A DNA stretch of 46,652 nt from an uncultured Shewanella sp. (GCF_947497935.1 NZ_CANMIO010000024.1:1-46652); one strand, 5' to 3'; shown: positions 15,718 to 25,186, counted from the first letter of the stretch. Numbers and translations: made by a program. The notes: generated from the letters alone by a model not told the origin.

Positions 15718-16386
15718 ATGAAAGTGCTAATTGTTGATGACAGCCATAACCTAGCCGAAACAATCGCCGACTATTTGGAACTAGAGGGGATGGTCATCGA
15801 CTGTGCCTATCATGGCGAAGCCGCGATTAACTTGGTAACCGACAATAGTTATGACGTGATTATTATGGATATCATGATGCCCAAGATTGATGGCATTACC
15901 GCGGTGCGAAAACTGCGGGAAGAGTTGTACTGTAATACGCCTATTCTATTCTTAACCGCCAAAGATAGTCTCGACGACAAAGTTGCCGCTTTCAAGGCCG
16001 GTGGTGATGACTACCTACTCAAGCCCTTTGCGATGGAGGAGCTGAGTCTACGCCTGCACGCCTTAAGCAACCGAGGCCCAAGGCAAGATATCGGCACCTT
16101 ATCCTTCGCCGACATTAACATTAATACCCAAACGAATATCGTTACCCGCGCCGAGCAGTCGATTAAACTGAGCCGCATTCAGTTAAAAATACTTAAGGTG
16201 CTCATCAAACGTGCGCCGAGTGTTGTCAGCCGCCAAGATGTTAGCGATGCGGTTTGGGGAGATGAATCACCACCGAGTGATGCGCTACGCAGCCATATAT
16301 ACGGGCTGCGAACCGCGCTGGACAAAGGCTTCGAACAATCACGATTAGAGACAATTCATGGACAAGGTTACCGCCTCAAAGCATAA
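15718..16386 (+). CDS. OmpR-family response regulator
   Basis: The receiver domain (1-115) has the acidic pair at D7-D8, the phosphoacceptor D51 in MDIMMPK, Thr in LTAKDS and Lys in LLKPF. The C-terminal winged helix (about 125-222) ends ETIHGQGYRL, typical of OmpR/PhoB. It overlaps the kinase gene by 29 bases, so the two are a co-translated pair. Direct CGTGAAG repeats lie just upstream. The signal is unknown. Confidence 0.95.
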   Translation: MKVLIVDDSHNLAETIADYLELEGMVIDCAYHGEAAINLVTDNSYDVIIMDIMMPKIDGITAVRKLREELYCNTPILFLTAKDSLDDKVAAFKAGGDDYLLKPFAMEELSLRLHALSNRGPRQDIGTLSFADININTQTNIVTRAEQSIKLSRIQLKILKVLIKRAPSVVSRQDVSDAVWGDESPPSDALRSHIYGLRTALDKGFEQSRLETIHGQGYRLKA

Positions 16387-17614
16387 GCAATTCCCAAGCA
16401 TCTACCGAAAGATCCGCTGGAGTTTCGGTTTGATGACCTTTGCCATGTTCAGCTTATTTTGGTCGGTAATTTATATTGCCGAAAACCAAATTGAGATCAT
16501 CAGCCTACACCACTGGCTAGACACCGAAGCCTCACGCTACAGCCGGGATTACCAAATCCACGGCAAACAAGCGACACTACCCAACGATACTGAATTCACC
16601 ACCTATTGGAGCGAGAAGCCCATTCCTGATTGGCTCAAAGCCTATCAGATGCCAGGCTTCTACGAACATCTACTCGGAAAAGAAGATAAACACTTTATTG
16701 TTAAAACTCACCCTTCAGGGCAAGGATTAATGTATATCCTGTTCCAAGATGATGCCGACGACTACCTCGATGACTATGAAGAGCATCTGCACGATTACAT
16801 CCTCATCTTAGGCCTGCTTATTGGCCTATTTATGACTATCTATAGTCTCTACTTTATCCGAACCCTATCAAAACCGCTGACGATTATTGAGCGCAAGATC
16901 AGCCAGATGTCACCAGATGATCCCCCCTTTGGTGTCGATACTCGCTTTGTTGAAACCCGCAATATCGAGCAGACACTGCTAGATAGCCGCAACGATATCA
17001 ACGGCTTCTTTCAACGTGAAAAGGAGTTCAGTCACTTTGCCTCCCACGAGCTAAGAACCCCGATCACTGTGGTGAAAGGTTCAGCCGAGCTATTGGCAAA
17101 AATTCCCGACCAGCATCCACTGGCAGTCAACGCGGTTAAGCGTCTGCAACGGGCCAGCGACGAGATGCAGGTGCTTACCGAAACTTTCCTGTTATTGGGT
17201 AAAGAATCGATTAGTCAGCGCTACTTTGCCGATGTCAGTCTCGAAGAGGCGCTACGTAACCAGCTAGCTGAGATGGAGCAGTTATTCGCCAGACAAGACA
17301 GCAGTTATCATCTATCGGTACAGCAAGCCGCTATCATCCATGCACCACAAAGTTTTATTGCTATCGTGCTCAACAACGTGATTAAGAATGCTTTCAGCTA
17401 CAGCATCGGCGATATCGAGATCGTACTCACTGGGCATACGCTGACGATCACCAATCGTCATGAGGGTAATGAGACTTACAATGCTGGTTATGGTGTCGGC
17501 TTGGTTATCGTTGAGCGCATCTGTGAACGAATGGGGTGGGGTTATCTGCCTCAAGATAACGGGGTTGAGTTTTGCACAACTTTGGTTTTTTCGGCTAACG
17601 GGGAAACCCTTTAG
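16358..17614 (+). CDS. Membrane sensor histidine kinase
   Basis: An N-terminal membrane helix (about 25-45), a roughly 95-residue periplasmic sensor region rich in acidic residues (DDADDYLDDYEEH) and a second helix (about 145-170) precede the kinase core. The H-box is FSHFASHELRTPITVVKG and the N-box is LNNVIKNAFSYS, followed by YGVGLVIVERI as the glycine-rich box. The acidic sensor stretch could bind cations, but the ligand cannot be told from sequence. It is the partner of the regulator at 15718 through the 29-base overlap. Confidence 0.94.
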   Translation: MDKVTASKHKQFPSIYRKIRWSFGLMTFAMFSLFWSVIYIAENQIEIISLHHWLDTEASRYSRDYQIHGKQATLPNDTEFTTYWSEKPIPDWLKAYQMPGFYEHLLGKEDKHFIVKTHPSGQGLMYILFQDDADDYLDDYEEHLHDYILILGLLIGLFMTIYSLYFIRTLSKPLTIIERKISQMSPDDPPFGVDTRFVETRNIEQTLLDSRNDINGFFQREKEFSHFASHELRTPITVVKGSAELLAKIPDQHPLAVNAVKRLQRASDEMQVLTETFLLLGKESISQRYFADVSLEEALRNQLAEMEQLFARQDSSYHLSVQQAAIIHAPQSFIAIVLNNVIKNAFSYSIGDIEIVLTGHTLTITNRHEGNETYNAGYGVGLVIVERICERMGWGYLPQDNGVEFCTTLVFSANGETL

Positions 17615-17702
17615 GTGTGGTTCCATTTGCGTGAAACTTTCGCAGACTTTAAATCTAAAGCATGCGAACCTTTAAGTTTTTCGGCACTTGAATCCCTAAA
17701 CT

Positions 17703-17864
17703 AACTTCCAACACCAGTGGTTTCAATGGCCTGCGGCCAGCGTATGTGCAGACAATGCTGAAACACGCTGCAAGTACATCCCTGTAAGCTCTACGATGGC
17801 ATCCATGCCATCAAAGGTTTCAGCCGTATCTACACTAGGTTAGAAAAGCGGAGTCGTTTGGCTT
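17703..17864. repeat. Long direct repeat, copy 1
   Basis: This roughly 162-base unit begins AACTTCCAACACCAGTGG, contains GGCCTGCGGCCAGCG and ACACGCTGCAAGTACATCCC, and ends near CGTTTGGCTT. It is highly similar to copy 2, with a clean gap where copy 2 has about 76 extra bases. It has no coding frame and looks like a dispersed non-coding repeat. Confidence 0.85.
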
Positions 17865-17938
17865 TCAGCGTATGTTTGGAGTGGGAAAAATTAAAAGCGG
17901 TGAACCTTTGGCTTCATTGTCATTTGAAGTTATGACGC

Positions 17939-18175
17939 AACTTCCAACATCACTGGTTCCAATGGCCTGCGGCCAGCGTATGTGCAGACACTGCTGAAAC
18001 ACGCTGCAAGTACATCCCTGTAAGCTCTACGATGGCAAACAACATCCTTGTTTAAAGGCCAGTTCGGCATCCATGCCTCTCGTTCGAAAGCTTGATAACT
18101 TCGTTATCTCTCACCAAGCCATCAAAGGCTTCAGCCGTATCTACACCAAGTTAGAAAAGCGGAATAGTTTGGCTT
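17939..18175. repeat. Long direct repeat, copy 2 with internal insertion
   Basis: This is the same unit as copy 1, interrupted after CTCTACGATGGC by about 76 bases. The insert contains small inverted repeats (AAACAACATCCTTGTTT, GGCATCCATGCC) and ends where the shared CCATCAAAGG resumes. Part of the insert resembles the palindromic GGCATCCATGCC of copy 1 and of the region near 20074, suggesting modular repeat growth. Confidence 0.82.
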
Positions 18176-18316
18176 AGAAATGATAGCCATTAAAAATTAC
18201 TTCTCATCTGTTTTTACATGTCTTGACACAGGTTGGATTAACCTCCGCTACATACAAAAAGTCTTTACACAATATCTGGTAGAATTTGAGCAGAATACTA
18301 TTAAGGTTAGTAAAAA

Positions 18317-19138
18317 ATGAATAGCAAAGAACAAAACGATAATGAAAATGGAAATTTACCCAAATGGTTAAAAGGGTTGCTGACCTTCATTTTCACGATA
18401 GCGATAGGTATTTTTAGCTTTTACTTTTATAACTTCCATGGCCCACTGGGAACGCAGGAGACACTTGCTCAATTTGGTGATTTTATTGGAGGCACCCTTA
18501 ATCCTTTTCTTGGATTCGCAACGATATTTTTACTTATTTGGTCCATTAATGTTCAGGTTAAAGAATTAAAAGAAGCTCGAATTGCAGCAGAGAAAAGCAG
18601 CAATGCTCTATCTGTTCAAGCCAATCATTATGAAATACAGGCCAAATTAAATGATCTGCATAGAGCAATACAAATAGAAAAAAACGCATTATTAAAAGCA
18701 ATGAATGAACCTATGAATTTGTACGAACCTAAACAGCCATTAAATGGCTTAACTTGGGGGAGCTACATAAATAGTCATGCTGAAAAAACATATATTAAAG
18801 AGTGGGAGGTATTTGCCAAGTCTTGGGCGAATGCCTTAATCGCTAAGTTTAAAAAAAACGGTATTTTGAGTGTTTTAGGTGAAACAGAAAAAATGGATGG
18901 TTTTAACACCATCATCAGTTCTATTAAGCGTCTAGTCAGCTTGATTGCCGAATGTGCATCTATTCCTGAAGGAAAAAGAGCTGCGCAATGTGAAGCAACT
19001 GCATTGCTCAGTGATGTTGAAAAGCTGAAATGCTGTGAACCATTCACTAGCTTACCTATAACCGACAAATGTAATTATAGTGACTCACTTGAAAAGCTTG
19101 CATCTCAACTACTTTTCATTTGGGCAGAAGATGCCTAA
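18317..19138 (+). CDS. Membrane protein resembling putative phage abortive-infection proteins
   Basis: This 273-residue protein has two N-terminal membrane helices (about 18-38 and 58-78), the motif FGDFIGGTLNPFLGF between them, and then a long coiled coil (VQVKELKEARIAAEKSS...QANHYEIQAKLNDLHRAI). This layout and the GDFIGGxLNP motif are typical of the putative AbiC-like abortive-infection family (putAbiC). Its coding sequence looks AT-rich against its neighbours, and it sits alone among repeats, both signs of transfer. No catalytic motif is visible in the C-terminal 150 residues. Function as phage defence is inferred from family resemblance only. Confidence 0.72.
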   Translation: MNSKEQNDNENGNLPKWLKGLLTFIFTIAIGIFSFYFYNFHGPLGTQETLAQFGDFIGGTLNPFLGFATIFLLIWSINVQVKELKEARIAAEKSSNALSVQANHYEIQAKLNDLHRAIQIEKNALLKAMNEPMNLYEPKQPLNGLTWGSYINSHAEKTYIKEWEVFAKSWANALIAKFKKNGILSVLGETEKMDGFNTIISSIKRLVSLIAECASIPEGKRAAQCEATALLSDVEKLKCCEPFTSLPITDKCNYSDSLEKLASQLLFIWAEDA

Positions 19139-19475
19139 CACCTGCCTTTAATTGAATTAAGGTAAAAATCATAAGAACGTATCAATTATCTGATTCAGTC
19201 AGCTCACAGAGAACACCATTTCCCCATCGGAGTTGCCGAGGGTCATTGAAGACTCTTGTAAATATTAGCCGTGTGAGCGAGTCATGGATGACGAGGTAGC
19301 CTTAGCAGAGCCATGGGTGGCGATTCTGAGGCGATATCGATTTTCGAAAATGACTGAGGATCAACAACTTCGTCGGGGCGCTGAGGGTTTCTTCTTATGA
19401 AATAAAGAGTGGGGGACAAGCGCTTTCCCCCTAGGCTCGACTCTTAACAACAGAAAGGGGCGAAGCGCCACAACG
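19139..19475. other. Repeat-derived intergenic stretch
   Basis: No gene is supported. It contains a dispersed-repeat head near 19208-19239 and AAAGAGTGGGGGACAAGCGC near 19405. The sequence GACGAGGTAGCC with GAGTCATGG resembles parts of 20250-20410, suggesting another copy of the same repeat family. Confidence 0.55.
19208..19239. repeat. Dispersed repeat head, copy A
   Basis: AGAGAACACCATTTCCCCAT and then CGGAGTTGCCGAG recur almost exactly at 19960-19991. The element downstream of copy A differs from that after copy B, so only the head is clearly shared. Confidence 0.7.
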
Positions 19476-19838
19476 TTAGCCTTGAATGATTGAAACCTGC
19501 TTAAAGTGATCATTGGCAGTGTTAAAAAACTGGGGGTATGCAGCCTTAGCTTCAGTTCTTGGTAAATTAATAACCTCTTTAAATTCCCCATAAAACGCCA
19601 TAGTTTCATACCCTGCAATGGTATGCTCTCGTATGCTTTTTCTTATCCATGTTTCAAATTTGATGATATCTTCAGCTTTGTCTGCATAAGATGCTACAAC
19701 ACACCGAGTAACCAAAGGCTGACTTGATACAGCATCAATAACATGGTTCTGTTTGCTGACACTGATGTCATAAAAACAAGTTTCATCTCTATATTCTTCA
19801 GGATGATTAATATCTTGGCAATTATTTAGAAATAGCAT
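19476..19838 (-). CDS. Hypothetical protein
   Basis: This 120-residue protein is not recognised. It has no signal peptide or membrane helix. Visible segments are an N-terminal MLFLNNCQDINHPEEY, a middle helix DKAEDIIKFETWIRKSIREH and a C-terminal AAYPQFFNTANDHFKQVSI. It stands alone between repeats, with no obvious strong ribosome binding site. It could be a short accessory gene or the remnant of a longer one. Confidence 0.5.
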   Translation of the reverse strand: MLFLNNCQDINHPEEYRDETCFYDISVSKQNHVIDAVSSQPLVTRCVVASYADKAEDIIKFETWIRKSIREHTIAGYETMAFYGEFKEVINLPRTEAKAAYPQFFNTANDHFKQVSIIQG

Positions 19839-20548
19839 AATTCAGAATCTCAAAGTAAAAACAAACTATACACATGTGTAGTACACAGTGTAAAACGTTC
19901 TATATCTTTGATATGCAGTTAACCGTAACCTCACAGTTATCAGGCTCACCAAACTATACAGAGAGCACCATCTCCCCATCGGAGTTGCCGAAGTGCTTTG
20001 GAGGCTCCTTGTAAACCAAAGTCCGTGATGCCGACAGGGATGTCGGCGTAGCTTTCGCGGGGCAGGCCGCTCCTTGGCATCCATGCCATCACGGCATTTG
20101 TGAATCCATTCACATCAGATGCCCCATCGGAAGCGTTAGCTATTTATCCATAAGCATGAGACCCGTATCTAATGCATGTAACTTCGTCGAGCACTGAGGG
20201 TTGTAGCAGACATATTAAATATATGGTCAATGACGCTACCTATTGAAGATCAACTTGGTGTTTAGCGAGCAAGTATCCGCAGCATGGATGCTGTGGTTAA
20301 GCCCTCATGGACGAGTTTACGGCGTCTTGCGGAGTAAATATCAAGGTGATCTGTTGATGAAATCGGGATGACTCTTATGAGATAAAAAGCAGAGGCAAGC
20401 GCCATGATGTTAACTAACTCCAAGCCCAAGTTATTAAGACAAAAATAACAAACCCCATATAACTGCTAAACTTAACCAGAATCAAACAAAGGGAAAATTG
20501 GATTTCCCTATCCACAACGACCTCTTCATAAAACAAAAGGATTTGTTT
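19839..20548. other. Repeat-rich intergenic region before yifB
   Basis: About 710 bases without a supported gene. It contains repeat copy B (19960-19991), palindromes such as GATGCCGACAGGGATGTCGGC (imperfect) and GGCATCCATGCC, and a segment 20250-20410 resembling 19275-19420. The yifB ribosome binding site AAGGA lies at the right end. Confidence 0.55.
19960..19991. repeat. Dispersed repeat head, copy B
   Basis: AGAGAGCACCATCTCCCCAT and CGGAGTTGCCGAA match copy A at 19208 with three or four substitutions. It is followed by TGGAGGCTCCTTG, where copy A has AAGACTCTTG, so similarity fades downstream. Confidence 0.7.
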
Positions 20549-22069
20549 ATGCCTATCGCCTGTGTTGCCACCCGTGCCAGCCTCGGCGTCCACGCCCCAG
20601 CCGTGCAAGTCGAAGTCCACCTCAGCAACGGACTGCCCGCCTTTAATTTAGTTGGACTGCCAGAAGCGTCAGTCAAAGAGGCTAAAGAACGTGTTCGTAG
20701 CGCCCTGATAAATGCAGGGTTTGAGTTCCCGATGCGCCGCATTACAGTCAACCTCGCGCCAGCAGACTTGCCTAAACATGGTGGCCGCTATGATCTGCCT
20801 ATCGCCATCGGCATACTCGCCGCATCGAAACAGATCCCGTTAGCATCCATAGAGCAACACGAATTTGTTGGCGAACTGGCACTGTCAGGCCACGTACGTT
20901 TCTGCCAAGGCCTACTGCCTGTGATCGTTGAAGCCAGCAAACAAAACAGTACCTTAGTCCTGCCCATAGATAATCGTGAAGATGCCGAACTGGTCGGTTT
21001 CGAGAAAGTCCTGTTTGCCACTCACCTGCAGTCTCTAGCCGCCTACCTGCACGGCCAATCACAACTGCCGAGTATTGACCTCAATCTCGAGTGGTTAACA
21101 GAGGAGCGTGGCCCTAAAACATCCTGTTTGAGCGAGGTGATAGGCCAATATCAGGCCAAACAGGCATTAGAAATTGCCGCTGCGGGCAACCATAACTTGT
21201 TACTGCTTGGGCCGCCCGGTACTGGCAAGACTATGCTAGCTAGCCGCATGATGCAGCTATTACCTAAGTTAAATTATGATGAAGCGCTGGAGGTCGCCGC
21301 TATCCACTCCGTTGCTGGACACAGTATCAAACCCGATAGTTTCTATCGCCGTCCTTTTAGGAGCCCACATCACACCTGCTCGGCAGTGTCATTAGTGGGC
21401 GGTGGCGCCCAACCTAAGCCCGGAGAGATCTCCCTTGCCCACAGAGGCGTACTATTTCTCGATGAGGTGGCTGAATTTCCAAGAAAAGTGCTCGACTGTC
21501 TGCGTGAGCCGATGGAAACTGGCGAGGTCAGTATCTCCCGCGCGGCGGCAAAACTTACCTTTGCCAGTCGTTTTCAGCTCATCGCCGCCATGAACCCCAG
21601 CCCTTGCGGCGATACCGATAATGCTAGGGCCAGCAACGAGCAGATCCAGCGTTACCTCAGCAAATTATCAGGGCCTTTCCTCGACCGCTTCGATCTGACC
21701 ATAGATGTGCCTAAGCTACCGATAGGCGCACTCAATAGCCACAATAGCCATGCTGAAACCAGCGACACCATAGCTAATCGAGTGCATCAGGCCAGAGAAT
21801 GTCAACTGGCTCGCTCCGGTGTACTCAACAGTGAACTCACGGGTAAACAACTTAAACAAGATGCCAGATTTAGCGCCGATGATTTGGTCTTTTTAGAGCA
21901 AAGCGTACATCGACTCGGCTTGTCGGTACGTAGTTATCATCGGTTACAGCGGGTGGCTCGTACCATTGCTGATCTGCAACAAGAAGACAATGTAAACCGC
22001 GCTCATATCGCCCAAGCACTCGGCTACCGCGCCATGGATCGACTGCTGGCCTCACTCTCGAGGCAGTAA
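20549..22069 (+). CDS. comM: YifB/ComM family Mg-chelatase-like AAA+ ATPase
   Basis: The N-terminal LonC-like domain (GLPAFNLVGLPEASVKEAKERVRSAL) is followed by the AAA+ domain with Walker A GPPGTGKT, Walker B LFLDEVAEF and the sensor region AMNPSPCG. The C-terminal chelatase-related domain ends YRAMDRLL. The ATG at 20549 gives 506 residues, the usual length, with AAGGA seven bases upstream; an upstream TTG frame start (20498) is unlikely. In naturally competent relatives ComM is a branch-migration helicase for integrating donor DNA. The symbol follows that family; competence here is not shown. Confidence 0.93.
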   Translation: MPIACVATRASLGVHAPAVQVEVHLSNGLPAFNLVGLPEASVKEAKERVRSALINAGFEFPMRRITVNLAPADLPKHGGRYDLPIAIGILAASKQIPLASIEQHEFVGELALSGHVRFCQGLLPVIVEASKQNSTLVLPIDNREDAELVGFEKVLFATHLQSLAAYLHGQSQLPSIDLNLEWLTEERGPKTSCLSEVIGQYQAKQALEIAAAGNHNLLLLGPPGTGKTMLASRMMQLLPKLNYDEALEVAAIHSVAGHSIKPDSFYRRPFRSPHHTCSAVSLVGGGAQPKPGEISLAHRGVLFLDEVAEFPRKVLDCLREPMETGEVSISRAAAKLTFASRFQLIAAMNPSPCGDTDNARASNEQIQRYLSKLSGPFLDRFDLTIDVPKLPIGALNSHNSHAETSDTIANRVHQARECQLARSGVLNSELTGKQLKQDARFSADDLVFLEQSVHRLGLSVRSYHRLQRVARTIADLQQEDNVNRAHIAQALGYRAMDRLLASLSRQ

Positions 22070-22515
22070 TGCTTCTATCCTAAGCTTAGTTGCAGGATCA
22101 AAGCCTCGTCGCTACCGCTCAGGGCGGCTATGCCGCCGCTTGAAATATAGACTTTATTATATTTGTTAATAACTTGCCGCTAAACGGGTAAGGATATGGT
22201 GACAACAGTTAGTCTCCACGGTGAAATTAGATAAGATATGGTGAAATTAAATAACTGTTACCCTTTAAACAAATAAGTTGAATCAAACCTCATATTCCAG
22301 TAAATTCCGCGAGCTTCGTTAACCAGATGACATTGAAGTAGCAAACATTTTTTCACTTCAATCATACCTAGCCGCTTTTTGATAGCATTCGCGCCACCAA
22401 GATAACTTTTCATGCGCGCTCTATAAGATTGGAACGGTGACATTCTTAGCCCGATCAGCTAACAGTGAACCAGGGGCTTCATCTTTTATTTAATATTTTC
22501 TAATAGTTATTGATT
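22070..22515. other. Gap between yifB and the EAL gene
   Basis: About 446 bases. A small hairpin GGCGGC-TAT-GCCGCC (22123-22137) follows yifB but has no T-run. GATATGGTGA repeats occur near 22195-22240. A 61-codon minus-strand frame at 22258-22443 lacks a family match and a clear ribosome binding site, so it is not called as a gene. Confidence 0.5.
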
Positions 22516-24054
22516 ATGACCATGCCAACTAAGTTCAAATACAACAGCAAACATGCAGTAAAATCTGTCATTACTGGTCTGGTTTTGATTACTTTATTAG
22601 TGACATCTCTCGGGCTCAGCCATTACTGGTTAACGCATCAGCTAACTAGTGTCGCCAAGCAGATCGATCAAAAGTATCAACAAAGACATCGTTCGGCTAA
22701 AGCGCAGATAAAAGAAGTGCAGGCAATGCTACAACAAGAGCACCAGACTCATTGCTCTGACGAGACGATAGGCTTACTTAAAAAGAAGCTATTTGTACAA
22801 AATGACCAACCTGTACCTTGGGTAAAGTTTAACGATGACGATGATAACATCTGCTCGGCTATCGGCCGTTGGCCACTCCCACCAGGCGGAAAACTATTAA
22901 GCCGAGATATAGATGGCCATGGATTAGTGAGAGGCGATGACGCTCGTACCTTTAACAAGCAACGAACTATTTATGCCAGCATGACGGACGGTGCGGCACT
23001 CGTATTTGTTCCAGTGCAATCGGCAGATGCCATTAATATGATCCTTGCCGAGTGCCAAATGTGTGGTGGAATAAAAGTTAAAGTAAATGGTCATGACTGG
23101 ATGGATCAGAATGCAGATGGTAATCCATTTGCCAGTATCGACTATCAAGCCAAAGAGTCAGAATTTAACTACAGCCTAATCGCCAACGAGAGTGCCAGAA
23201 ATCAGCTTTGGTTAACGGTATTTCTATTACTGCTATTACCTTCGGTATTTGTAGCCAGTATTGGCTATCTATTGCGTCGGAGAGTAATGAAGTTCTATTG
23301 GCACCGCCGCTTTGTGTCTGCATTTAAAAAAGAAGCCTTTTATTTAACCTATCAACCGATTGTCGATACTGACAATGGTCAAATATTTGGTGTCGAAACC
23401 CTGCTAAGGTGGCAGGAACGGAGCGGGAAACAGATAAAAACGAGCAGCTATATCAAAATACTTGAGCAAGACTCTATGATGCCGTTACTGACTAAGTGGA
23501 TGATTAAAACGGCTCTAAGTGAATTGAAATCCTTATTGAGAAGTAATCAAATAGCCAGATGCAGCATCAACATTAGTGCCAAACAGATTGAGCAAGGACA
23601 AGGACAAGTGCTAGCCTATCTGCAACACTTGGCCAACAATGGCTATCCAGTCGACCAGTTATGCTTCGAACTCACCGAACGCCAGCCTATTGAGTCCTGG
23701 CAAGCGATGCATGATTTTATTTCAGGCTGTAAACAGCTTGGCTGCCGAATTAAACTAGATGACGTTGGTATCGGCTATGGCGGTGGCATGCTAATACAAG
23801 AGTTAGAATTTGATTGCCTAAAGATCAATAAGGCATTTATTAGACTGCTATCGAATGAACATAACCAACCTTTCCTTATCCGCTCATATGTTGCTATCGC
23901 TAAAGAGATGAATATTTCGCTCATTGCAGAAGGAGTGGAAACCAAAGAGCAAGCCGAGCTCCTTAAGCTGCTGGGTGTGCATCTACACCAAGGCTGGCTC
24001 TACTCTAAAGCCCTGCCAGCTACGGAGCTGAGAGCTTACTTACTCGATAGTTAA
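22516..24054 (+). CDS. EAL-domain cyclic-di-GMP phosphodiesterase with periplasmic CSS-type sensor
   Basis: An N-terminal membrane helix (about 20-40) and a second (about 233-255) flank a periplasmic region that contains ICSAIGRWPLPPGG, a variant of the CSS motif (CSA here), plus CQMCGG. The EAL domain (about 265-512) keeps its catalytic pattern: ETLLRW, NISAKQ, CFELTERQP, KLDDVGIGYGG, LKINKAF and AEGVET. It should hydrolyse c-di-GMP, with activity tied to periplasmic thiol/disulfide state as in the E. coli PdeC group. The frame opens at a TTG; the ATG at 22516 is preferred. Confidence 0.92.
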   Translation: MTMPTKFKYNSKHAVKSVITGLVLITLLVTSLGLSHYWLTHQLTSVAKQIDQKYQQRHRSAKAQIKEVQAMLQQEHQTHCSDETIGLLKKKLFVQNDQPVPWVKFNDDDDNICSAIGRWPLPPGGKLLSRDIDGHGLVRGDDARTFNKQRTIYASMTDGAALVFVPVQSADAINMILAECQMCGGIKVKVNGHDWMDQNADGNPFASIDYQAKESEFNYSLIANESARNQLWLTVFLLLLLPSVFVASIGYLLRRRVMKFYWHRRFVSAFKKEAFYLTYQPIVDTDNGQIFGVETLLRWQERSGKQIKTSSYIKILEQDSMMPLLTKWMIKTALSELKSLLRSNQIARCSINISAKQIEQGQGQVLAYLQHLANNGYPVDQLCFELTERQPIESWQAMHDFISGCKQLGCRIKLDDVGIGYGGGMLIQELEFDCLKINKAFIRLLSNEHNQPFLIRSYVAIAKEMNISLIAEGVETKEQAELLKLLGVHLHQGWLYSKALPATELRAYLLDS

Positions 24055-24280
24055 CCATCAAGCGCTTAATCAAGCCCTGGCAATATGCTGGGGCTTATTA
24101 TTTTGATTAAAACAGCTAATCTCATGCAGATATCGCCACATAACAGCCTAAACATCACTAACAAACTCTACCCAAAAACCTAATTTAGTAATGAGTTAAC
24201 GGGCAAAATTTAACATCTAGATTGAGACAAAACCTGACAACGAGTACTATAGGTCTCCAATTTTTTTCTTGAGGTTCTGA

Positions 24281-25186
24281 ATGGGTGCGATAGCGTCACG
24301 CATTAGGGGAAGTTTCGCCTTTTTCTGTTATTTTATTAACACCCTGTTTTGGGTGACTCCCATATTGGTAATGAGTATTTTCAAACTCATTCCTTTAGCT
24401 TGGACGCGCAAGGCCTGCACCTACTTTCTCGACTTTTGTGCCAGTGCCTGGATCAGCGTCAATGGCGCTATCGAAAATCTACTCCATCCCATAAAGTTAA
24501 CTCTTGAAGGTGATGCCCAGCTATCTACCAAAGAATGGTACATGGTTATCGCGAATCACCAATCCTGGGTAGATATTCTAATCTTGCAGCGAGTTTTGAA
24601 TCGCAAGATCCCCTTCTTAAAGTTTTTCTTAAAACAGGAACTGATCTTCGTTCCTGTACTAGGTCTGGCCTGGTGGGCATTAGATTTCCCCTTTATGCGT
24701 CGCTATAGCACGGCTCAGTTAAAGAGAAACCCAAAGCTTAGAGGCAAAGATATTGAGATCACCCGTAAAGCCTGCGCCAAGTTTAAAAGTAAGCCCGTTA
24801 GTGTGATGAACTTTGTTGAAGGCACTCGCTTTCATGCCAGTAAACACGGAAAACAAAATTCGCCCTTCAATCACCTACTCAAGCCTAAAGCGGGCGGGAT
24901 GGCATTTGCATTATCGGCTATGGGTGATCATATCCACAAGCTAGTGAATGTCTCTATCTACTACCCAGGTAAAGTCCCGAGCTACTGGGAGTTTATTAGT
25001 GGCCAAGTTGATGAAGTTAGAGTGCATATTGAGGTCTGTGACATCGATGACAAGCTGCGTGGTGATTACATCAAAGATCGTCAGTTTAAGATCCAATTCC
25101 AAGAACAATTAAACCTGATCTGGCAGCAAAAAGATCAGGTACTCACCCAGTTGGCACAACCAAGAGAAACCCGAGAAGAGGCATAA
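24281..25186 (+). CDS. yihG: Lysophospholipid acyltransferase, YihG-like (copy 1)
   Basis: This membrane-associated glycerolipid acyltransferase of the PlsC superfamily has motif I NHQSWVD (NHxxxxD, catalytic His and Asp) near 92-98, a conserved FLKQELIFVPVLGLAWWALDFPFMRR segment and motif III EGTR near 181-184. N-terminal hydrophobic stretches anchor it. Length (301 residues) and residues match E. coli YihG, which acylates lysophosphatidate. GAGG lies 9 bases before the ATG. A second paralogue follows 8 bases downstream. Confidence 0.9.
   Translation: MGAIASRIRGSFAFFCYFINTLFWVTPILVMSIFKLIPLAWTRKACTYFLDFCASAWISVNGAIENLLHPIKLTLEGDAQLSTKEWYMVIANHQSWVDILILQRVLNRKIPFLKFFLKQELIFVPVLGLAWWALDFPFMRRYSTAQLKRNPKLRGKDIEITRKACAKFKSKPVSVMNFVEGTRFHASKHGKQNSPFNHLLKPKAGGMAFALSAMGDHIHKLVNVSIYYPGKVPSYWEFISGQVDEVRVHIEVCDIDDKLRGDYIKDRQFKIQFQEQLNLIWQQKDQVLTQLAQPRETREEA

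Larger units (their letters stand above)
17615..18316. other. Repeat-filled intergenic region after the sensor kinase
   Basis: About 700 bases with no supported gene. Most is two copies of a dispersed repeat (17703-17864 and 17939-18175). The last 130 bases should hold the promoter of the gene at 18317; a TTGACA near 18223 is a possible -35, but no matching -10 at good spacing was found. Confidence 0.6.

Noticed and set aside
22258..22443. 61-codon minus-strand frame between yifB and the EAL gene
   Set aside because: Considered as a small gene or transposase fragment. No motif, no clear ribosome binding site and no related neighbour, so not called.
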